A DNA stretch of 30,133 nucleotides from Planctomycetota bacterium (GCA_023417885.1 JAEZED010000104.1:1-30133); one strand, 5' to 3'; shown: positions 16,255-24,673, counted from the stretch's first letter. The notes: generated by a model not told the origin, from the sequence alone. Made by a program: numbers and translations.

Positions 16255-17484
16255 TCAAAGGACGTGACCGAGCTTTTCGCGCTTCGTCTGGAGGTAGGAG
16301 CGGTTATGCGGCCCTGGCTCAACCCGTACGGGGAGCTGCTCCACGATCTCCAGCCCGTAAGCCTCGATCCCGTAGATCTTCTTGGGGTTGTTGGTCAGGA
16401 TCCGCAGCTTGCGCAGCCCCAGGTCGCGCAGGATCTGCACGCCGATGCCGTAATCGCGCTTGTCCACCGGAAGACCCAGGCGCCGGTTCGCCTCGACGGT
16501 GTCCAGCCCCTCCTCCTGGAGTCGATAGGCGTGGAGCTTGTTCGTCAGGCCGATGCCGCGCCCCTCCTGCCGGAGGTAGAGCAGCACGCCCTTCCCCTCC
16601 TGCTCGATGCGCTGCATCGCCGTCGATAGCTGGTCGCCGCAGTCACACTTGGCGCTGCCGAAGACGTCGCCGGTGAGGCATTCGCTGTGCACCCGCACGA
16701 GCACCGGCTCCTCGTGAACGACGCTCGCGCCGTCCGCCTGCCGCTCGCCGATGTTCCCCTTTGTCAGTGCCAGGTGGGGGTGCTGGTCGATCGCGCTTTC
16801 GTAGGCGTGCAGGGTGAATGTGCCCCAGCGTGTCGGCAGCGTCACCGTCTCAAGCCTCTTGATGAGCGATTCCCGCTGCATCCGGTAACGGATCAGCTCC
16901 TCCACGCTGCACACCTTCAGCGCGTGACGCCGGCAGAACGCCTCGAGATCCGGCCGGCGCGCCATCTCCCCGTCCGCCCGCATGATCTCGATGCCCGCCG
17001 CGACGGGGCTCAGGCCCGCCATGCGGCACAGGTCGGTCAGGGCCTCGGTGTGCCCCGCGCGCACCAGCACGCCTCCCTCGCGAGCCCGGACCGGCTGGAT
17101 GTGGCCGGGGCGGTCGAAGTCGCGCGGCGTGGCCCGCGGATCGGCGAGACGGCGGATGGTCGTCGCTCGCTCGGTGGCCGAGACGCCCGTGGTGATGCCG
17201 AACGCCGCGGCGGCGTCGACGCTGACGGTGTAGGCAGTGCCGCGCTGGGCCGTGTTGGTCGTGCTCTGCGGGCCCAGATCCAGGCGCTTGCAGGTCTCTT
17301 CATCCACCGCGACGAAAAGCATGCCGCGGGCCTCGCTCAGCATGAAGTTGACGGCGGTCGGGGTGACATGCTCGGCGGCCACGACGAGGTCACCCTCGTT
17401 CTCGCGTTCCTCGTCGTCGACGACCACGATCATCCGGCCGGCTTTCAGCTTGGCGATGCAGTCCGGTATGGAATCAAGATTCAT
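16255..17484 (-). CDS. ribBA: Bifunctional DHBP synthase / GTP cyclohydrolase II RibBA
   Basis: A 409-aa two-domain enzyme of riboflavin synthesis. The N-terminal half turns ribulose 5-phosphate into 3,4-dihydroxy-2-butanone 4-phosphate: VVDDEERENEGDLV (21-34) binds the metal and substrate, and RPGHIQPVRAREGGVLVRAG (125-144) is the conserved loop. The C-terminal half opens the GTP ring: RVHSECLTGDVFGSAKCDC holds the three zinc cysteines (269, 280, 282), and QEGRGIGLTNK is the GTP site. Both halves have all key residues. The ATG at 17484 matches the family start. A TATGAT hexamer lies 7 nt upstream, and there is no ribosome site. The GNAT gene ends 43 bp upstream. Confidence 0.96.
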   Translation of the reverse strand: MNLDSIPDCIAKLKAGRMIVVVDDEERENEGDLVVAAEHVTPTAVNFMLSEARGMLFVAVDEETCKRLDLGPQSTTNTAQRGTAYTVSVDAAAAFGITTGVSATERATTIRRLADPRATPRDFDRPGHIQPVRAREGGVLVRAGHTEALTDLCRMAGLSPVAAGIEIMRADGEMARRPDLEAFCRRHALKVCSVEELIRYRMQRESLIKRLETVTLPTRWGTFTLHAYESAIDQHPHLALTKGNIGERQADGASVVHEEPVLVRVHSECLTGDVFGSAKCDCGDQLSTAMQRIEQEGKGVLLYLRQEGRGIGLTNKLHAYRLQEEGLDTVEANRRLGLPVDKRDYGIGVQILRDLGLRKLRILTNNPKKIYGIEAYGLEIVEQLPVRVEPGPHNRSYLQTKREKLGHVL

Positions 17485-17491
17485 GGACCAG

Positions 17492-17497
17492 ATCATA
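17492..17497 (-). promoter_or_regulatory. TATGAT -10 element of ribBA
   Basis: TATGAT, five of six bases of the -10 consensus, ends 7 nt before the ribBA ATG on the minus strand. There is no Shine-Dalgarno. A leaderless transcript would leave no room for an FMN riboswitch, and none is visible. Confidence 0.5.
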
Positions 17498-17527
17498 GAA
17501 GCCGCGCATCCGGCCTGCCTCCGGCCC

Positions 17528-18148
17528 TCACGTGGACAGGGGCAGGCGGTAGCGACACTTGCGGCGTTCCCCGCGTCGCCAGAGCGGGTGCCCCTGCGGG
17601 AGATCGATGATCTCCACGAGTTCGCACCCGAGCCGCTCGCAAGTGCGGCGGCTGGGAACATTGTCCGGGTTCGTCGTGATCCAGAGCTCCGGCATGCCGT
17701 GGCGACGCGCCAGGGGCAGGAGCAGGCGAACGGCACGCTCGGAGTAGTGCCGCCCGCGCGCCGGGGGAAAGACGAGGTAGCCGACGTGGCCGTAATAGAG
17801 GCGCGTGTTCTCGTCGTTGCCGATGCGAAGGCTGATGGTCCCGCCGAAGGGGAGTGGCGGGGAAAGGCCGTCGGCTTCATGGAGTTGCATCCAGAAGCGG
17901 TAAGCCGGCGAGCGGCTCCTGCGGAAGTCTGGACGTTCCAGCCCATTGGGGTGCGCCTCCAGGAAAGCCTGGAGCGCCGTCGGGGTGATGGCACACTCCG
18001 GGTCGGCAGCGCACTCAGGATGCTGGACGGCGCGAAGGAAGGCGGGGGCGTGTTCGTGGGACGGCTGGACGAGTTCGAGATCCCCGTCGCGGAGAACGCC
18101 GGGGTTCTGGAAGCGTTGCCGTGACCCGAAGAATCGAAGCAGGGGCAT
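17528..18148 (-). CDS. GNAT family N-acetyltransferase
   Basis: A 206-aa acetyltransferase of the GNAT fold. The core runs through YYGHVGYLVFPPARGRHYSE, where the strand and the R-x-x-x-x-S pocket should bind acetyl-CoA, and LWITTNPDNVPSRRTCERLG, which matches the conserved N-x-x-S-x-x-x-x-x-x-G end of RimJ/RimL-like members. The N-terminus (LRDGDLELVQPSHEHAPAF) is also typical. The acceptor may be a protein N-terminus or a small amine. No substrate can be named. It lies between ribBA and a hairpin terminator of the next operon. There is no clear ribosome site. Confidence 0.82.
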   Translation of the reverse strand: MPLLRFFGSRQRFQNPGVLRDGDLELVQPSHEHAPAFLRAVQHPECAADPECAITPTALQAFLEAHPNGLERPDFRRSRSPAYRFWMQLHEADGLSPPLPFGGTISLRIGNDENTRLYYGHVGYLVFPPARGRHYSERAVRLLLPLARRHGMPELWITTNPDNVPSRRTCERLGCELVEIIDLPQGHPLWRRGERRKCRYRLPLST

Positions 18149-18243
18149 GGCTCACACCGCCGCGTTCAGCAGGCAGCCGGGGCGGCGCCACCGCGGAGCG
18201 CCCGGGGCTGGTGCGCGACCGGCAGTTGAGCTTAGGAAGGCAG

Positions 18244-18272
18244 AATCCCGGCCGGGGCAACCGGCCGGGATT
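18244..18272 (-). terminator. 12-bp perfect hairpin after the coiled-coil operon
   Basis: AATCCCGGCCGG (18244-18255) and CCGGCCGGGATT (18261-18272) are exact reverse complements around GGCAA. It lies 28 bp beyond the end of the 54-aa gene on the minus strand. The downstream minus-strand sequence is only modestly T-rich (ATTCTGCCTTCC). It is the strongest terminator-like stem in the window and the probable end of the 19376-18300 unit. Confidence 0.6.
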
Positions 18273-18299
18273 CGGAAGGAATCGTTCTGATGGCGGGAG

Positions 18300-18464
18300 C
18301 TAGAAGAGCCCGAAGAAAAGGGGCTCGCCGCCGCTCATCTCGCGCCACTTGAAGAAGGCGAGGATGACGGCCAACAGGACCGCCACGCAGGCGGTGCCCG
18401 TGAGGGCGGTGTAGATGTTGTTCACCGGTTGAGCGGCGCGGGTGTCGGTACGCATGCGGGTCAT
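18300..18464 (-). CDS. 54-aa single-pass membrane protein
   Basis: A 54-codon reading frame on the minus strand, read by hand. It starts at the ATG at 18464 and encodes a basic, polar start (MTRMRTDTRAAQPVNN), one hydrophobic segment (about 22-38: TGTACVAVLLAVILAFF), then KWREMSGGEPLF and the end FGLF. GGAG lies upstream of the ATG at good spacing. It sits 51 bp after the coiled-coil membrane protein on the same strand and before a hairpin terminator, so the two form an operon. I do not recognise a family. A small partner subunit of the coiled-coil protein is plausible but inferred from position only. Confidence 0.7.
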   Translation of the reverse strand: MTRMRTDTRAAQPVNNIYTALTGTACVAVLLAVILAFFKWREMSGGEPLFFGLF

Positions 18465-18515
18465 GCCGGTCTCCGATAGGGTCAGGGTTCGAGCGTCGTC
18501 GCGGCGGGTGGCGGC

Positions 18516-19376
18516 TCAGACGCGGGTGCGGACCTGGTCGTTCGGGCCGACCTCGTTGATGCGCGGGCCGCTGAGCTTGCCGATGCTCACCTGGTCGTCC
18601 ACCTCTTCGACGGTGAGGAAGCCGATGAGCTGGCTCGACTCGGTGTCGATGATGGTGAAGCGCATGCCGCTCTGGACGTCATCCTCGCTGCCGACGCTGA
18701 TCAGGGCGTACGGCTGGCCGCCGACATCCTGGCGCTGGACGACGACGCCGTTGATCGGCGGCGGGGCGACGGGATTCTGCTCGAGGCGGTCAGGGTTTCC
18801 GCCGAGGGCGACGATGATGCCGCGCATCTGCTCGGCTTGGCCAAGGAGATCGACGTTCTGCTCCTGGGCGGCGCGGAGGGCGCGCTGCGTGTACTCGTAC
18901 TCGTTCTGGAGCCGGGCCAGCTCCGTGCTGAGCTCGAGATTCTGCTGGAGCGTGCGGTCGCTGTTCTCCCGGAGGCCCGCAAGCTGCTCGCGCAGCTCGT
19001 TGACGAGGCCGAGATTGAGCGTGACCGCGTTGGCCAGCGTCGACTGGGTGGTGCCGGCGAGCGTGATCTGGCTCTCGAGCGCGGCCTTGTCGGCCTCCGC
19101 CTTAGCCAGTTCCGTGCGCAGGTTGGTGACCTGCGTGTCGGCGCTGGTGAGCTGGGCCTGGAGCTCGGCCGCCCGGCGCTCGGCAGCGGCTTTCTGCGCC
19201 TCGACCTGCGACTGGATGTTCGAGCTCTCAGCCTTGGCGGCCGCAACACTCTGGTTGAGCACCTCGATCCGGCTGTTGTAGTCGGGGACGGTGTAGAGGA
19301 AGGTGATCGACGCTGCGGCAAGCAGCAGTGACAGAATCACCAACAGCACGACAAAGACTTTCGTCAGCGCACTCAA
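18516..19376 (-). CDS. Membrane-anchored coiled-coil protein with C-terminal beta domain
   Basis: A 286-aa protein. After MSALTKV a transmembrane helix (about 8-28) leads into a long coiled coil (about 33-195; alanine-, glutamate- and leucine-rich heptads such as ERRAAELQAQLTSADTQV). The last 90 residues look like a small beta domain: YALISVGSEDDVQSGMRF, then LIGFLTVEEVDDQVSIGKL and NEVGPNDQVRTRV. This resembles the C-terminal domain of FlgT-like and planctomycete coiled-coil proteins, by pattern only. The upstream in-frame ATG at 19574 gives a low-complexity tail; the TTG at 19376 has AAGGAG at 19383-19388 with a 6-nt gap and is a far better start. It probably sits in the membrane with the coiled coil outside. 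Partner and role are unknown. Confidence 0.8.
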   Translation of the reverse strand: MSALTKVFVVLLVILSLLLAAASITFLYTVPDYNSRIEVLNQSVAAAKAESSNIQSQVEAQKAAAERRAAELQAQLTSADTQVTNLRTELAKAEADKAALESQITLAGTTQSTLANAVTLNLGLVNELREQLAGLRENSDRTLQQNLELSTELARLQNEYEYTQRALRAAQEQNVDLLGQAEQMRGIIVALGGNPDRLEQNPVAPPPINGVVVQRQDVGGQPYALISVGSEDDVQSGMRFTIIDTESSQLIGFLTVEEVDDQVSIGKLSGPRINEVGPNDQVRTRV

Positions 19377-19913
19377 GGCTAGCTCCTTGATTCCTTGACG
19401 TTGCCTCGCCGCTGGCGGTGAAGCCGGACGGACGAGGGCTTGGGGCGGGACCGGCGCATAAACAGGATTCGTCGCCGGGTTTAAAGTTAACCCGCGGCCT
19501 GGCGGGTAGCCAGCATACCGGGGCGCAAGGCGGGGGCAAGCGAGCCCGATCCACGCGACCGGCAAAATGCTCACCGGAATCCATTGGCGGTGAAGCTCGC
19601 GACCTGAATCCTAACGGTCTTGAAATGCGTGTCAACACCAACGGGGCTCACGGACGGCATGATCCCAACGTCTGGTATTCCCGAACCCCGGTTCGGGGTT
19701 TTTCACCCGCCTCCTGGTGCGATTTTCTGGGCACCGGGCCCTTCCGTGACCGATAATTGGTTTGCCGAAGCTGTCGGGAACAGGCGAGGTGCTTTGCGGA
19801 GGCGAAGCGCTTGAGCCCGGCGTCGGACCGGTCGATGCCTGAGGTGCCCCCGAAGGGGCGCCCCAACTCAACCGGACCGCGCGATAGTGAGTCGCGATAC
19901 GGAGTTTCGCACC
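19377..19913. other. 537-bp divergent non-coding region with several hairpins
   Basis: No frame here looks like a gene. It separates the coiled-coil gene (minus) from the PilZ gene (plus). It holds a near-palindrome CGGGTT...AACCCG (about 19478-19496), a terminator-like hairpin at 19684-19703, a 9-bp stem (19789-19797 with 19802-19810) and a GCCCC-CGAA-GGGGC stem-loop (19846-19859). A GATAAT hexamer at 19752-19757 lacks a good -35. The set could be a leader or a small RNA; none matches a riboswitch I know. Confidence 0.5.
19684..19703 (+). terminator. Intrinsic terminator-like hairpin without an upstream plus-strand gene
   Basis: AACCCCG (19684-19690) and CGGGGTT (19694-19700) form a stem over GTT, running into a five-T tract on the plus strand (19699-19703). 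No plus-strand gene lies upstream within the region, so the transcript it would end is unidentified. Confidence 0.5.
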
Positions 19914-20414
19914 ATGACAAACCGCCAGAACAACCCCGCCGATCTTCCCTCCCACGACGCCGGCCCCGCACCCGCACCCGATGCCCAGTCCCACATGCGA
20001 TATGTCCCCGCCCCCGAGGGGGAGCGACGTCGCTTCCGCCGGCACGAGCTCGTCGGGCCGCAGGTCTCGGTGGAGCGTTGGGATACGGCTTCCGCCTCCG
20101 GACAGGCGATGGGCGAGGTGATCGACCTCTCCGCCGGCGGGGTGCGCATCCGCACGGGCGATCCGACCATACAGCCCGGCCAGACGATCCAGATTCGCCT
20201 CTCGCTCCCGCGGCACGCCGGAATCTCCCCGTTCGTCAGCTATGCCGGCGAGGCGATCCAGCCCTCCTGCGAATGGGTCGGGCGTTTCGCCATCCTGCGC
20301 CGCCTCGAACGCGCCGATGGCACCATCGATCTCGGTGGCCGCCTGATCGGCATGGACGAGCCGACGCGCGGCATGCTGGGCCTCTACCTGAGCATCCAGC
20401 CCCTGGCTGCCTGA
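19914..20414 (+). CDS. PilZ domain protein
   Basis: A 166-aa protein. After a disordered, Pro/Ala-rich first 35 residues comes RRRFRRHELV (38-47), which fits the RxxxR motif of PilZ domains, and DLSAGGVRI (71-79), which fits the (D/N)xSxxG motif. Together these bind cyclic di-GMP in the family. The rest of the domain follows as a beta barrel. It has no other domain, so it would act as a small c-di-GMP-responsive adaptor in the cytoplasm; the partner is unknown. The ATG at 19914 has GGAG at 19901-19904; a GTG at 19887 is possible but weaker. It stands alone and ends with a clear terminator. The upstream hairpins may regulate it. Confidence 0.88.
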   Translation: MTNRQNNPADLPSHDAGPAPAPDAQSHMRYVPAPEGERRRFRRHELVGPQVSVERWDTASASGQAMGEVIDLSAGGVRIRTGDPTIQPGQTIQIRLSLPRHAGISPFVSYAGEAIQPSCEWVGRFAILRRLERADGTIDLGGRLIGMDEPTRGMLGLYLSIQPLAA

Positions 20415-20438
20415 GAGGTTGACGCCACACAATCACCC

Positions 20439-20477
20439 GATGGCCGGCGGCCCGAAGCTTGCCGGCCATCTTTCTTT
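20439..20477 (+). terminator. Rho-independent terminator of the PilZ gene
   Basis: GATGGCCGGC (20439-20448) and GCCGGCCATC (20461-20470) form a perfect 10-bp stem followed at once by TTTCTTT. It lies 25 bp after the PilZ stop. Confidence 0.75.
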
Positions 20478-20528
20478 GCCGCGAGCACCCGAGTCGGCCG
20501 GCTCTATCCGACTTTCCCGCGTTTGGGC

Positions 20529-20534
20529 TAGACT
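20529..20534 (+). promoter_or_regulatory. TAGACT -10-like element of the GT2 gene
   Basis: TAGACT ends 7 nt before the ATG at 20542. There is no ribosome site and the previous transcript ends at the terminator just upstream. It fits the TANNNT leaderless pattern; the -35 is not evident. Confidence 0.45.
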
Positions 20535-20541
20535 GTTCCCG

Positions 20542-21555
20542 ATGCGGCTGGTCGTCACCATCCCCGCGCAGAACGAGGCCCCGACCATCGGACAGGTGGT
20601 GCGGGAGATTCCTCGCGACATTCCCGGCGTCGACGGCGTGGACGTCGTGGTGGTCGACGACAGCTCGTCCGATGGCACGGCCGACATCGCCCGGGCCGCC
20701 GGAGCGACGGTCGTCCCGATTCACGGGCGTCCCGGGCTCGGCCCGGTCTGGCGGCTCGGAATGGAGCGGGCCGTGCGTTCCGGCGCCGACCTGATCGTGA
20801 ATCTCGACGGGGATGGCCAGTTCAACTCCGCCGATGTTGCCGAGATCATCCAGCCGCTGCTGCGTGGCGAGTGCGACTTCGTCACCTGCACGCGTTTCGC
20901 GGGCGACGGGCCGGAGGGGCGGATGCCCCTCGTGAAGCGCCTCGGCAACAGGGCGGTCACCTGGATGACCAACCGGGTCTGCGGCACGAACCTGACCGAT
21001 GTCTCCTGCGGCTTCCGGGCTTACAACCGGGAGGCGGCCTATCGCCTCGCTCAGTTCGGGCGGTGGACATACACCGAGGAGTGCATCGTCTACCTCGTCA
21101 GCCGCGGGCTGCGCATCCAGGAGATGCCCTTCCGCGTACTGGGCGAACGGCGACACGGCCAGAGCCGCGTGGCGGGAAATGTGTTCTACTTCGCCAGCCA
21201 CCTCATGCACATCCTGGTGCGCGCCGTACGCGATGGTCGGCCGTTGAAGTTCTTCGGAATCCTCTCCTTCGTCCTCGGACTGCCGGGCGTGCTCCTGCTG
21301 CTGTTCATCGGGGGGTGGTACGTGGCGACGGGCGCGCTTAGCCCGTTCCGGCAGTTCATGACGCTGGGCGGCGTGAGCGTGACGCTGGGGCTGGTCGTGG
21401 GGGTGCTGGCGCTGCTGGCGGACATGGTGAGCCGGCACCGGCTGATCCACGAGGAGCTCCTCTACCTGGCGCGCTGTCGCGCCTATGGCCAGGCGGGCCC
21501 CGTCACGACCGCGCTGGCCGAGGGGGCCGAGCTCGCCGCGATGTTCGAGGACTGA
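20542..21555 (+). CDS. GT2 family glycosyltransferase (dolichyl-phosphate mannosyltransferase-like)
   Basis: A 337-aa inverting GT-A glycosyltransferase. VVTIPAQNEAPTIG (4-17) binds the nucleotide, VVVVDDSSSDGT (35-46) carries the first acidic pair, and NLDGDGQF (87-94) is the DXD-type metal site. The acceptor region and GNVFYF lead into two hydrophobic segments (about 236-260 and 270-300) that anchor it in the membrane. It resembles enzymes that load a polyprenyl phosphate with a sugar for envelope glycans. It is convergent with the GT9 gene (7 bp between stops) and likely belongs to the same glycan pathway as the neighbouring block. The sugar is not known. Confidence 0.9.
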   Translation: MRLVVTIPAQNEAPTIGQVVREIPRDIPGVDGVDVVVVDDSSSDGTADIARAAGATVVPIHGRPGLGPVWRLGMERAVRSGADLIVNLDGDGQFNSADVAEIIQPLLRGECDFVTCTRFAGDGPEGRMPLVKRLGNRAVTWMTNRVCGTNLTDVSCGFRAYNREAAYRLAQFGRWTYTEECIVYLVSRGLRIQEMPFRVLGERRHGQSRVAGNVFYFASHLMHILVRAVRDGRPLKFFGILSFVLGLPGVLLLLFIGGWYVATGALSPFRQFMTLGGVSVTLGLVVGVLALLADMVSRHRLIHEELLYLARCRAYGQAGPVTTALAEGAELAAMFED

Positions 21556-21562
21556 GACCGCT

Positions 21563-22669
21563 TCACGCAGCGCCGTGGCTTGGCATTTTGAGCGCGAGGC
21601 GCACCTTCTCCATCACGCTTTCGAGCGCGATCTGGTTGATGCAGAACGGCGGGCGGCACGGCACGTGCGGCGTCACCGCGCGCGTCGGATACGCAAAGCA
21701 CGGCGCGCAGGGCGCGGGCGTCTGCACAACGAGGTGCCGGTAGCCCCACGGGCAGAGCTCGTCCGGCCGCGCGGGACCGAAGAGCGTGACAGGGGGCGTT
21801 CCGACGGCGGCGGCGAGGTGGGCCAGGCCGCTGTCGTTGCCGACGTAGATCCGGCACGCCGCGAGGATGGCCGCGGCGTCGGCGAGCGGGCCGTCGAGGC
21901 GGACGACGGGAACATCGCCGCCCGGCGCGACTTCCGCACCCACACCTTCCTCGTCCGGCCCTTCGATAACGACGGGCTTCAGTCCCTCGGCGCGGAGGCG
22001 GTCGATGAGACGCACGTAGTTGGCGGGGGACCATCGCTTGGCCTCGCCGAAGACGGTTCTGCCGCTGCCGGCGTGAACTGCGACGCACCCCGTGCCGGGC
22101 AGGCGGACGGCGGCGCGGCGGATCTCGTCCGACGAGAGCGGGAAGCAGGGGGCCATCGACAGGTCGGGCCGGATACCCAGCGGCTCAAGGAGCCGCAGCG
22201 CCTGGTCCAGGTCGTGCAGCCCCTCGACGGCGGGCACGCGCTCCGCCGGGAGGAAGTGCATCGCGCGAAGGCCGCCGACGGCGTAGCCGTTCAGGATCGT
22301 CCGGCGCGCGCCGCAGGCGCTGGCGAGCAGGGAATATTGCCAGCGGTTGCTCGGGTAGGGGATGACGCAGACGTCGGCACGCCACGCGCGCATCCTGCGG
22401 ATGAGACGCGCGAACTCGCGCGGCTCGTTGCCGAACACCTCCACGCCCGCCACTTCCGGCAGGCGATCGAAGACATCCCCGATCGGTTGCGTGCGGGCGA
22501 AGACGACAAGCTCCGCCTCCGGGAAGCCCCCCTTGAGCTGGCGGACCATCGGCTGTGCCATCAGAGCGTTACCGATCCCCGCCAGGACCGGCACGGCCAG
22601 CCGGCGCACGGGACGGCTCGGCCGCCGGGCGGTGCGCGCGGGGGATGGGCCGCTGGCTTGGGTGTGCAT
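21563..22669 (-). CDS. GT9 family glycosyltransferase (heptosyltransferase-like)
   Basis: A 368-aa enzyme of the ADP-heptose:LPS heptosyltransferase family. LAVPVLAGIGNALMAQP is the N-terminal nucleotide-free domain, CVAVHAGSGRTVFGEAKRW marks the donor pocket, and YVGNDSGLAHLAAAVGTPP is the hallmark family motif. A cysteine-rich tail (APCAPCFAYPTRAV and CRPPFC) occurs in a subset of GT9 proteins. It should add heptose or a related sugar to a lipid A-core or similar glycan. The ATG at 22669 begins the plausible protein; the longer open frame adds an Arg-rich stretch that is likely a shadow. The GT39-like gene ends 43 bp upstream. Confidence 0.9.
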   Translation of the reverse strand: MHTQASGPSPARTARRPSRPVRRLAVPVLAGIGNALMAQPMVRQLKGGFPEAELVVFARTQPIGDVFDRLPEVAGVEVFGNEPREFARLIRRMRAWRADVCVIPYPSNRWQYSLLASACGARRTILNGYAVGGLRAMHFLPAERVPAVEGLHDLDQALRLLEPLGIRPDLSMAPCFPLSSDEIRRAAVRLPGTGCVAVHAGSGRTVFGEAKRWSPANYVRLIDRLRAEGLKPVVIEGPDEEGVGAEVAPGGDVPVVRLDGPLADAAAILAACRIYVGNDSGLAHLAAAVGTPPVTLFGPARPDELCPWGYRHLVVQTPAPCAPCFAYPTRAVTPHVPCRPPFCINQIALESVMEKVRLALKMPSHGAA

Positions 22670-22712
22670 GGGCGGACGATTCAATGCCGCCGCAGCGGGG
22701 AGGGCCACAGCG

Positions 22713-24578
22713 CTAGAGCCCCGGCACGCGCGTCGGGGGGGTGAACGCCTCGGGAAGGGGAACCGGCTCGGCGAATCCGTCTTCGGCGCTGAAGAGGAGC
22801 CATCCGAAGCTGTCCGGCTCCGGCTCCTCCGGCGAAAGGCGCGACTGGAGCGACCGCGGAACACGGAAATGCCACAAGCGCCAGGGCTGGCTCGGCTGCT
22901 GGAAGAGGTAGTAACGCGCCCGGTTTCGGCGGGCCCACTCGGGGAAGCCGAGCGGATGCACCTTCTTCGCCTCGAACAACTTCTCGGGAATCTCCCCCGG
23001 CGCGAAGCTGTAGATGTCCGGCGGGGAGATCACCTCGCGATCAAGCAGCATGACGACGTTTCGCGGCCCGCTCTTGCTGAAGCGCATGCGGTCGAGGTTG
23101 TGATAGCGCTCGCTGACGGCGAGCTGGTGATCCGCCACCTCTTTCTCGCGCAGCACCTCGACGGCGCGCAGCAGGGAAAGATGCAGCCCCGCCTCGTACG
23201 TAGCGTAGTAACGCCGCGCGCTTCCGCCGGCGAGCCAGGTGTCGCCGCTGCGCTGCACGACGACATCCACGACATACATCGCACCATTCGCGGCGATGAG
23301 CGAGGTGACGAACAACCCGCCCAGGATCCGGCCCACGCCCGCGCGCGCCAACACCTCGCCCAACCCCGCGCACCCCGCCAGCACCGCCATCACCAGCAGC
23401 GGGGCGACCGGCACCAGGTACCGCGCGTTCGGCAGCGGCCAGACGAACACCAGCACGAACACGTATCCCAGCAGCGCCGGCCACACGAATCGCGCCAGCG
23501 GCCAGGCGGCGAAGCGGCCCCGTTGCAGCAGGCCCCGCCAGGCCGCCAGGGCCAGCAGGGCGATCACGACCCAGCCCAGCACCAGCGGGATCCAGTTCAG
23601 CGCGCCGACACCGCCGGCGAAGCGCATCGGGTACCACAGGGCCCACGACACCCAATGGCCCGACGCCACCAGCCGCACGGCGCGCTCCTCGAGGGGAGAG
23701 AGCTCGTCGAAGATCGTGTTGTCCACCAGGTCCGGCGTGTCATCCTCGGCGTCCTGCGACGTCACCGGCAGGTCCGACGCGTCGGGACCGGCCGCGCCCG
23801 GCAGATCGTCGAGCATCACCGCCGACGCGATGCGCGGGAGCACGAAGAACAGCAGGACGAACACGAGCAGCGTCACCAGGGCCGACGTCGCCAGCCCGAT
23901 CGTGGTGCGCGCGTCGAACGCGCGGCCGCGACGTGCGGCCTCGTCCGGCCCGGTGGCGGCCCGGAGCGCCGCGCCCCATCCGCCGAGAAGGCCACTGGCG
24001 ACGATGCCCCATTGCAGTCCGCCGGTCCAGCGCACCGATGCCATCGCGCCGCAACAGAGAATCACGCCCAGGAGATCGAGCGTGCGCGTCCGATCCTCCG
24101 CGGCGCGCAGCGCCATCAGCATCGCCGCCCAGGCAAGCAGGCAGAAGAGCGGCTCGCTGTGCAGCCAGAAGGTCAGCGAGTAGACCGGCACCAGCAGCGC
24201 CCCCAGCGTGGCGCCCAGCGTCGCCCACAACGCCGAACCCAGCCGCAGCAGCGCCCGGTGCGCCATCACCCATGCCCCCGCCATCATCAGCAGGGTCACG
24301 AGCTTGAGCATGAGGAACGTCGGGGAGATCCACATCGCCCCGGCCATGACGTAAGGCCAGGCCGGCGGCGAGACGAAGACGGGCCGGCCGTTGTACGAAT
24401 ACCCTTCTCCGCGCACGATCGACCGCGCCGCGGAGATGAACAGCTCGCTGTCGCCGCCGGGCGTCCAGTAGGGGTTGAGCAGCAGCAGGTAGGCACCGGT
24501 CACCACCGCCGCGACGAGGGCGGTGCTGCGCCAATGGCCGATCGCGGGCGGACGTGGTTCGTTGGCGTCGATGCTCAT
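22713..24578 (-). CDS. GT39/ArnT-like integral membrane glycosyltransferase
   Basis: A 621-aa polytopic membrane protein. It begins with one TM segment (about 19-36), followed by NPYWTPGGDSELFISAAR, a luminal/periplasmic loop with acidic residues in the place where GT39/GT83 enzymes keep a catalytic Asp. About ten hydrophobic segments follow. A soluble C-terminal third (about 440-621) is typical of polyprenyl-phosphate sugar transferases. A long acidic loop (about 250-295, DDLPGAAGPDASDLP) lies between membrane segments. It probably transfers a sugar from a lipid carrier to an envelope acceptor. The start ATG at 24578 has no ribosome site; a TACACT hexamer at 24601-24606 could be the -10, giving a short leader. 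It probably works with GT2, GT9 and the methyltransferase around it. Confidence 0.75.
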   Translation of the reverse strand: MSIDANEPRPPAIGHWRSTALVAAVVTGAYLLLLNPYWTPGGDSELFISAARSIVRGEGYSYNGRPVFVSPPAWPYVMAGAMWISPTFLMLKLVTLLMMAGAWVMAHRALLRLGSALWATLGATLGALLVPVYSLTFWLHSEPLFCLLAWAAMLMALRAAEDRTRTLDLLGVILCCGAMASVRWTGGLQWGIVASGLLGGWGAALRAATGPDEAARRGRAFDARTTIGLATSALVTLLVFVLLFFVLPRIASAVMLDDLPGAAGPDASDLPVTSQDAEDDTPDLVDNTIFDELSPLEERAVRLVASGHWVSWALWYPMRFAGGVGALNWIPLVLGWVVIALLALAAWRGLLQRGRFAAWPLARFVWPALLGYVFVLVFVWPLPNARYLVPVAPLLVMAVLAGCAGLGEVLARAGVGRILGGLFVTSLIAANGAMYVVDVVVQRSGDTWLAGGSARRYYATYEAGLHLSLLRAVEVLREKEVADHQLAVSERYHNLDRMRFSKSGPRNVVMLLDREVISPPDIYSFAPGEIPEKLFEAKKVHPLGFPEWARRNRARYYLFQQPSQPWRLWHFRVPRSLQSRLSPEEPEPDSFGWLLFSAEDGFAEPVPLPEAFTPPTRVPGL

Positions 24579-24673
24579 GCGGCCCGCCGTCGTTCCCGGC
24601 AGTGTATCCGCAGCGGCCGCGAACGACGACGACGGTCCATGGCATGTGGCTGCCGGGCCCGTAACGCGGTCAG

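Noticed and set aside
17485..17527. FMN riboswitch ahead of ribBA
   Set aside because: The gap to the GNAT gene is only 43 bp, too short for the aptamer, and a TATGAT lies 7 nt from the start.
19740..19900. Cyclic di-GMP riboswitch ahead of the PilZ gene
   Set aside because: Hairpins exist, but the conserved core words of the GEMM classes were not found on either strand.
19632..20432. 266-aa minus-strand open frame opposite PilZ
   Set aside because: Shadow of the PilZ gene and the non-coding region; no ribosome site or domain seen.
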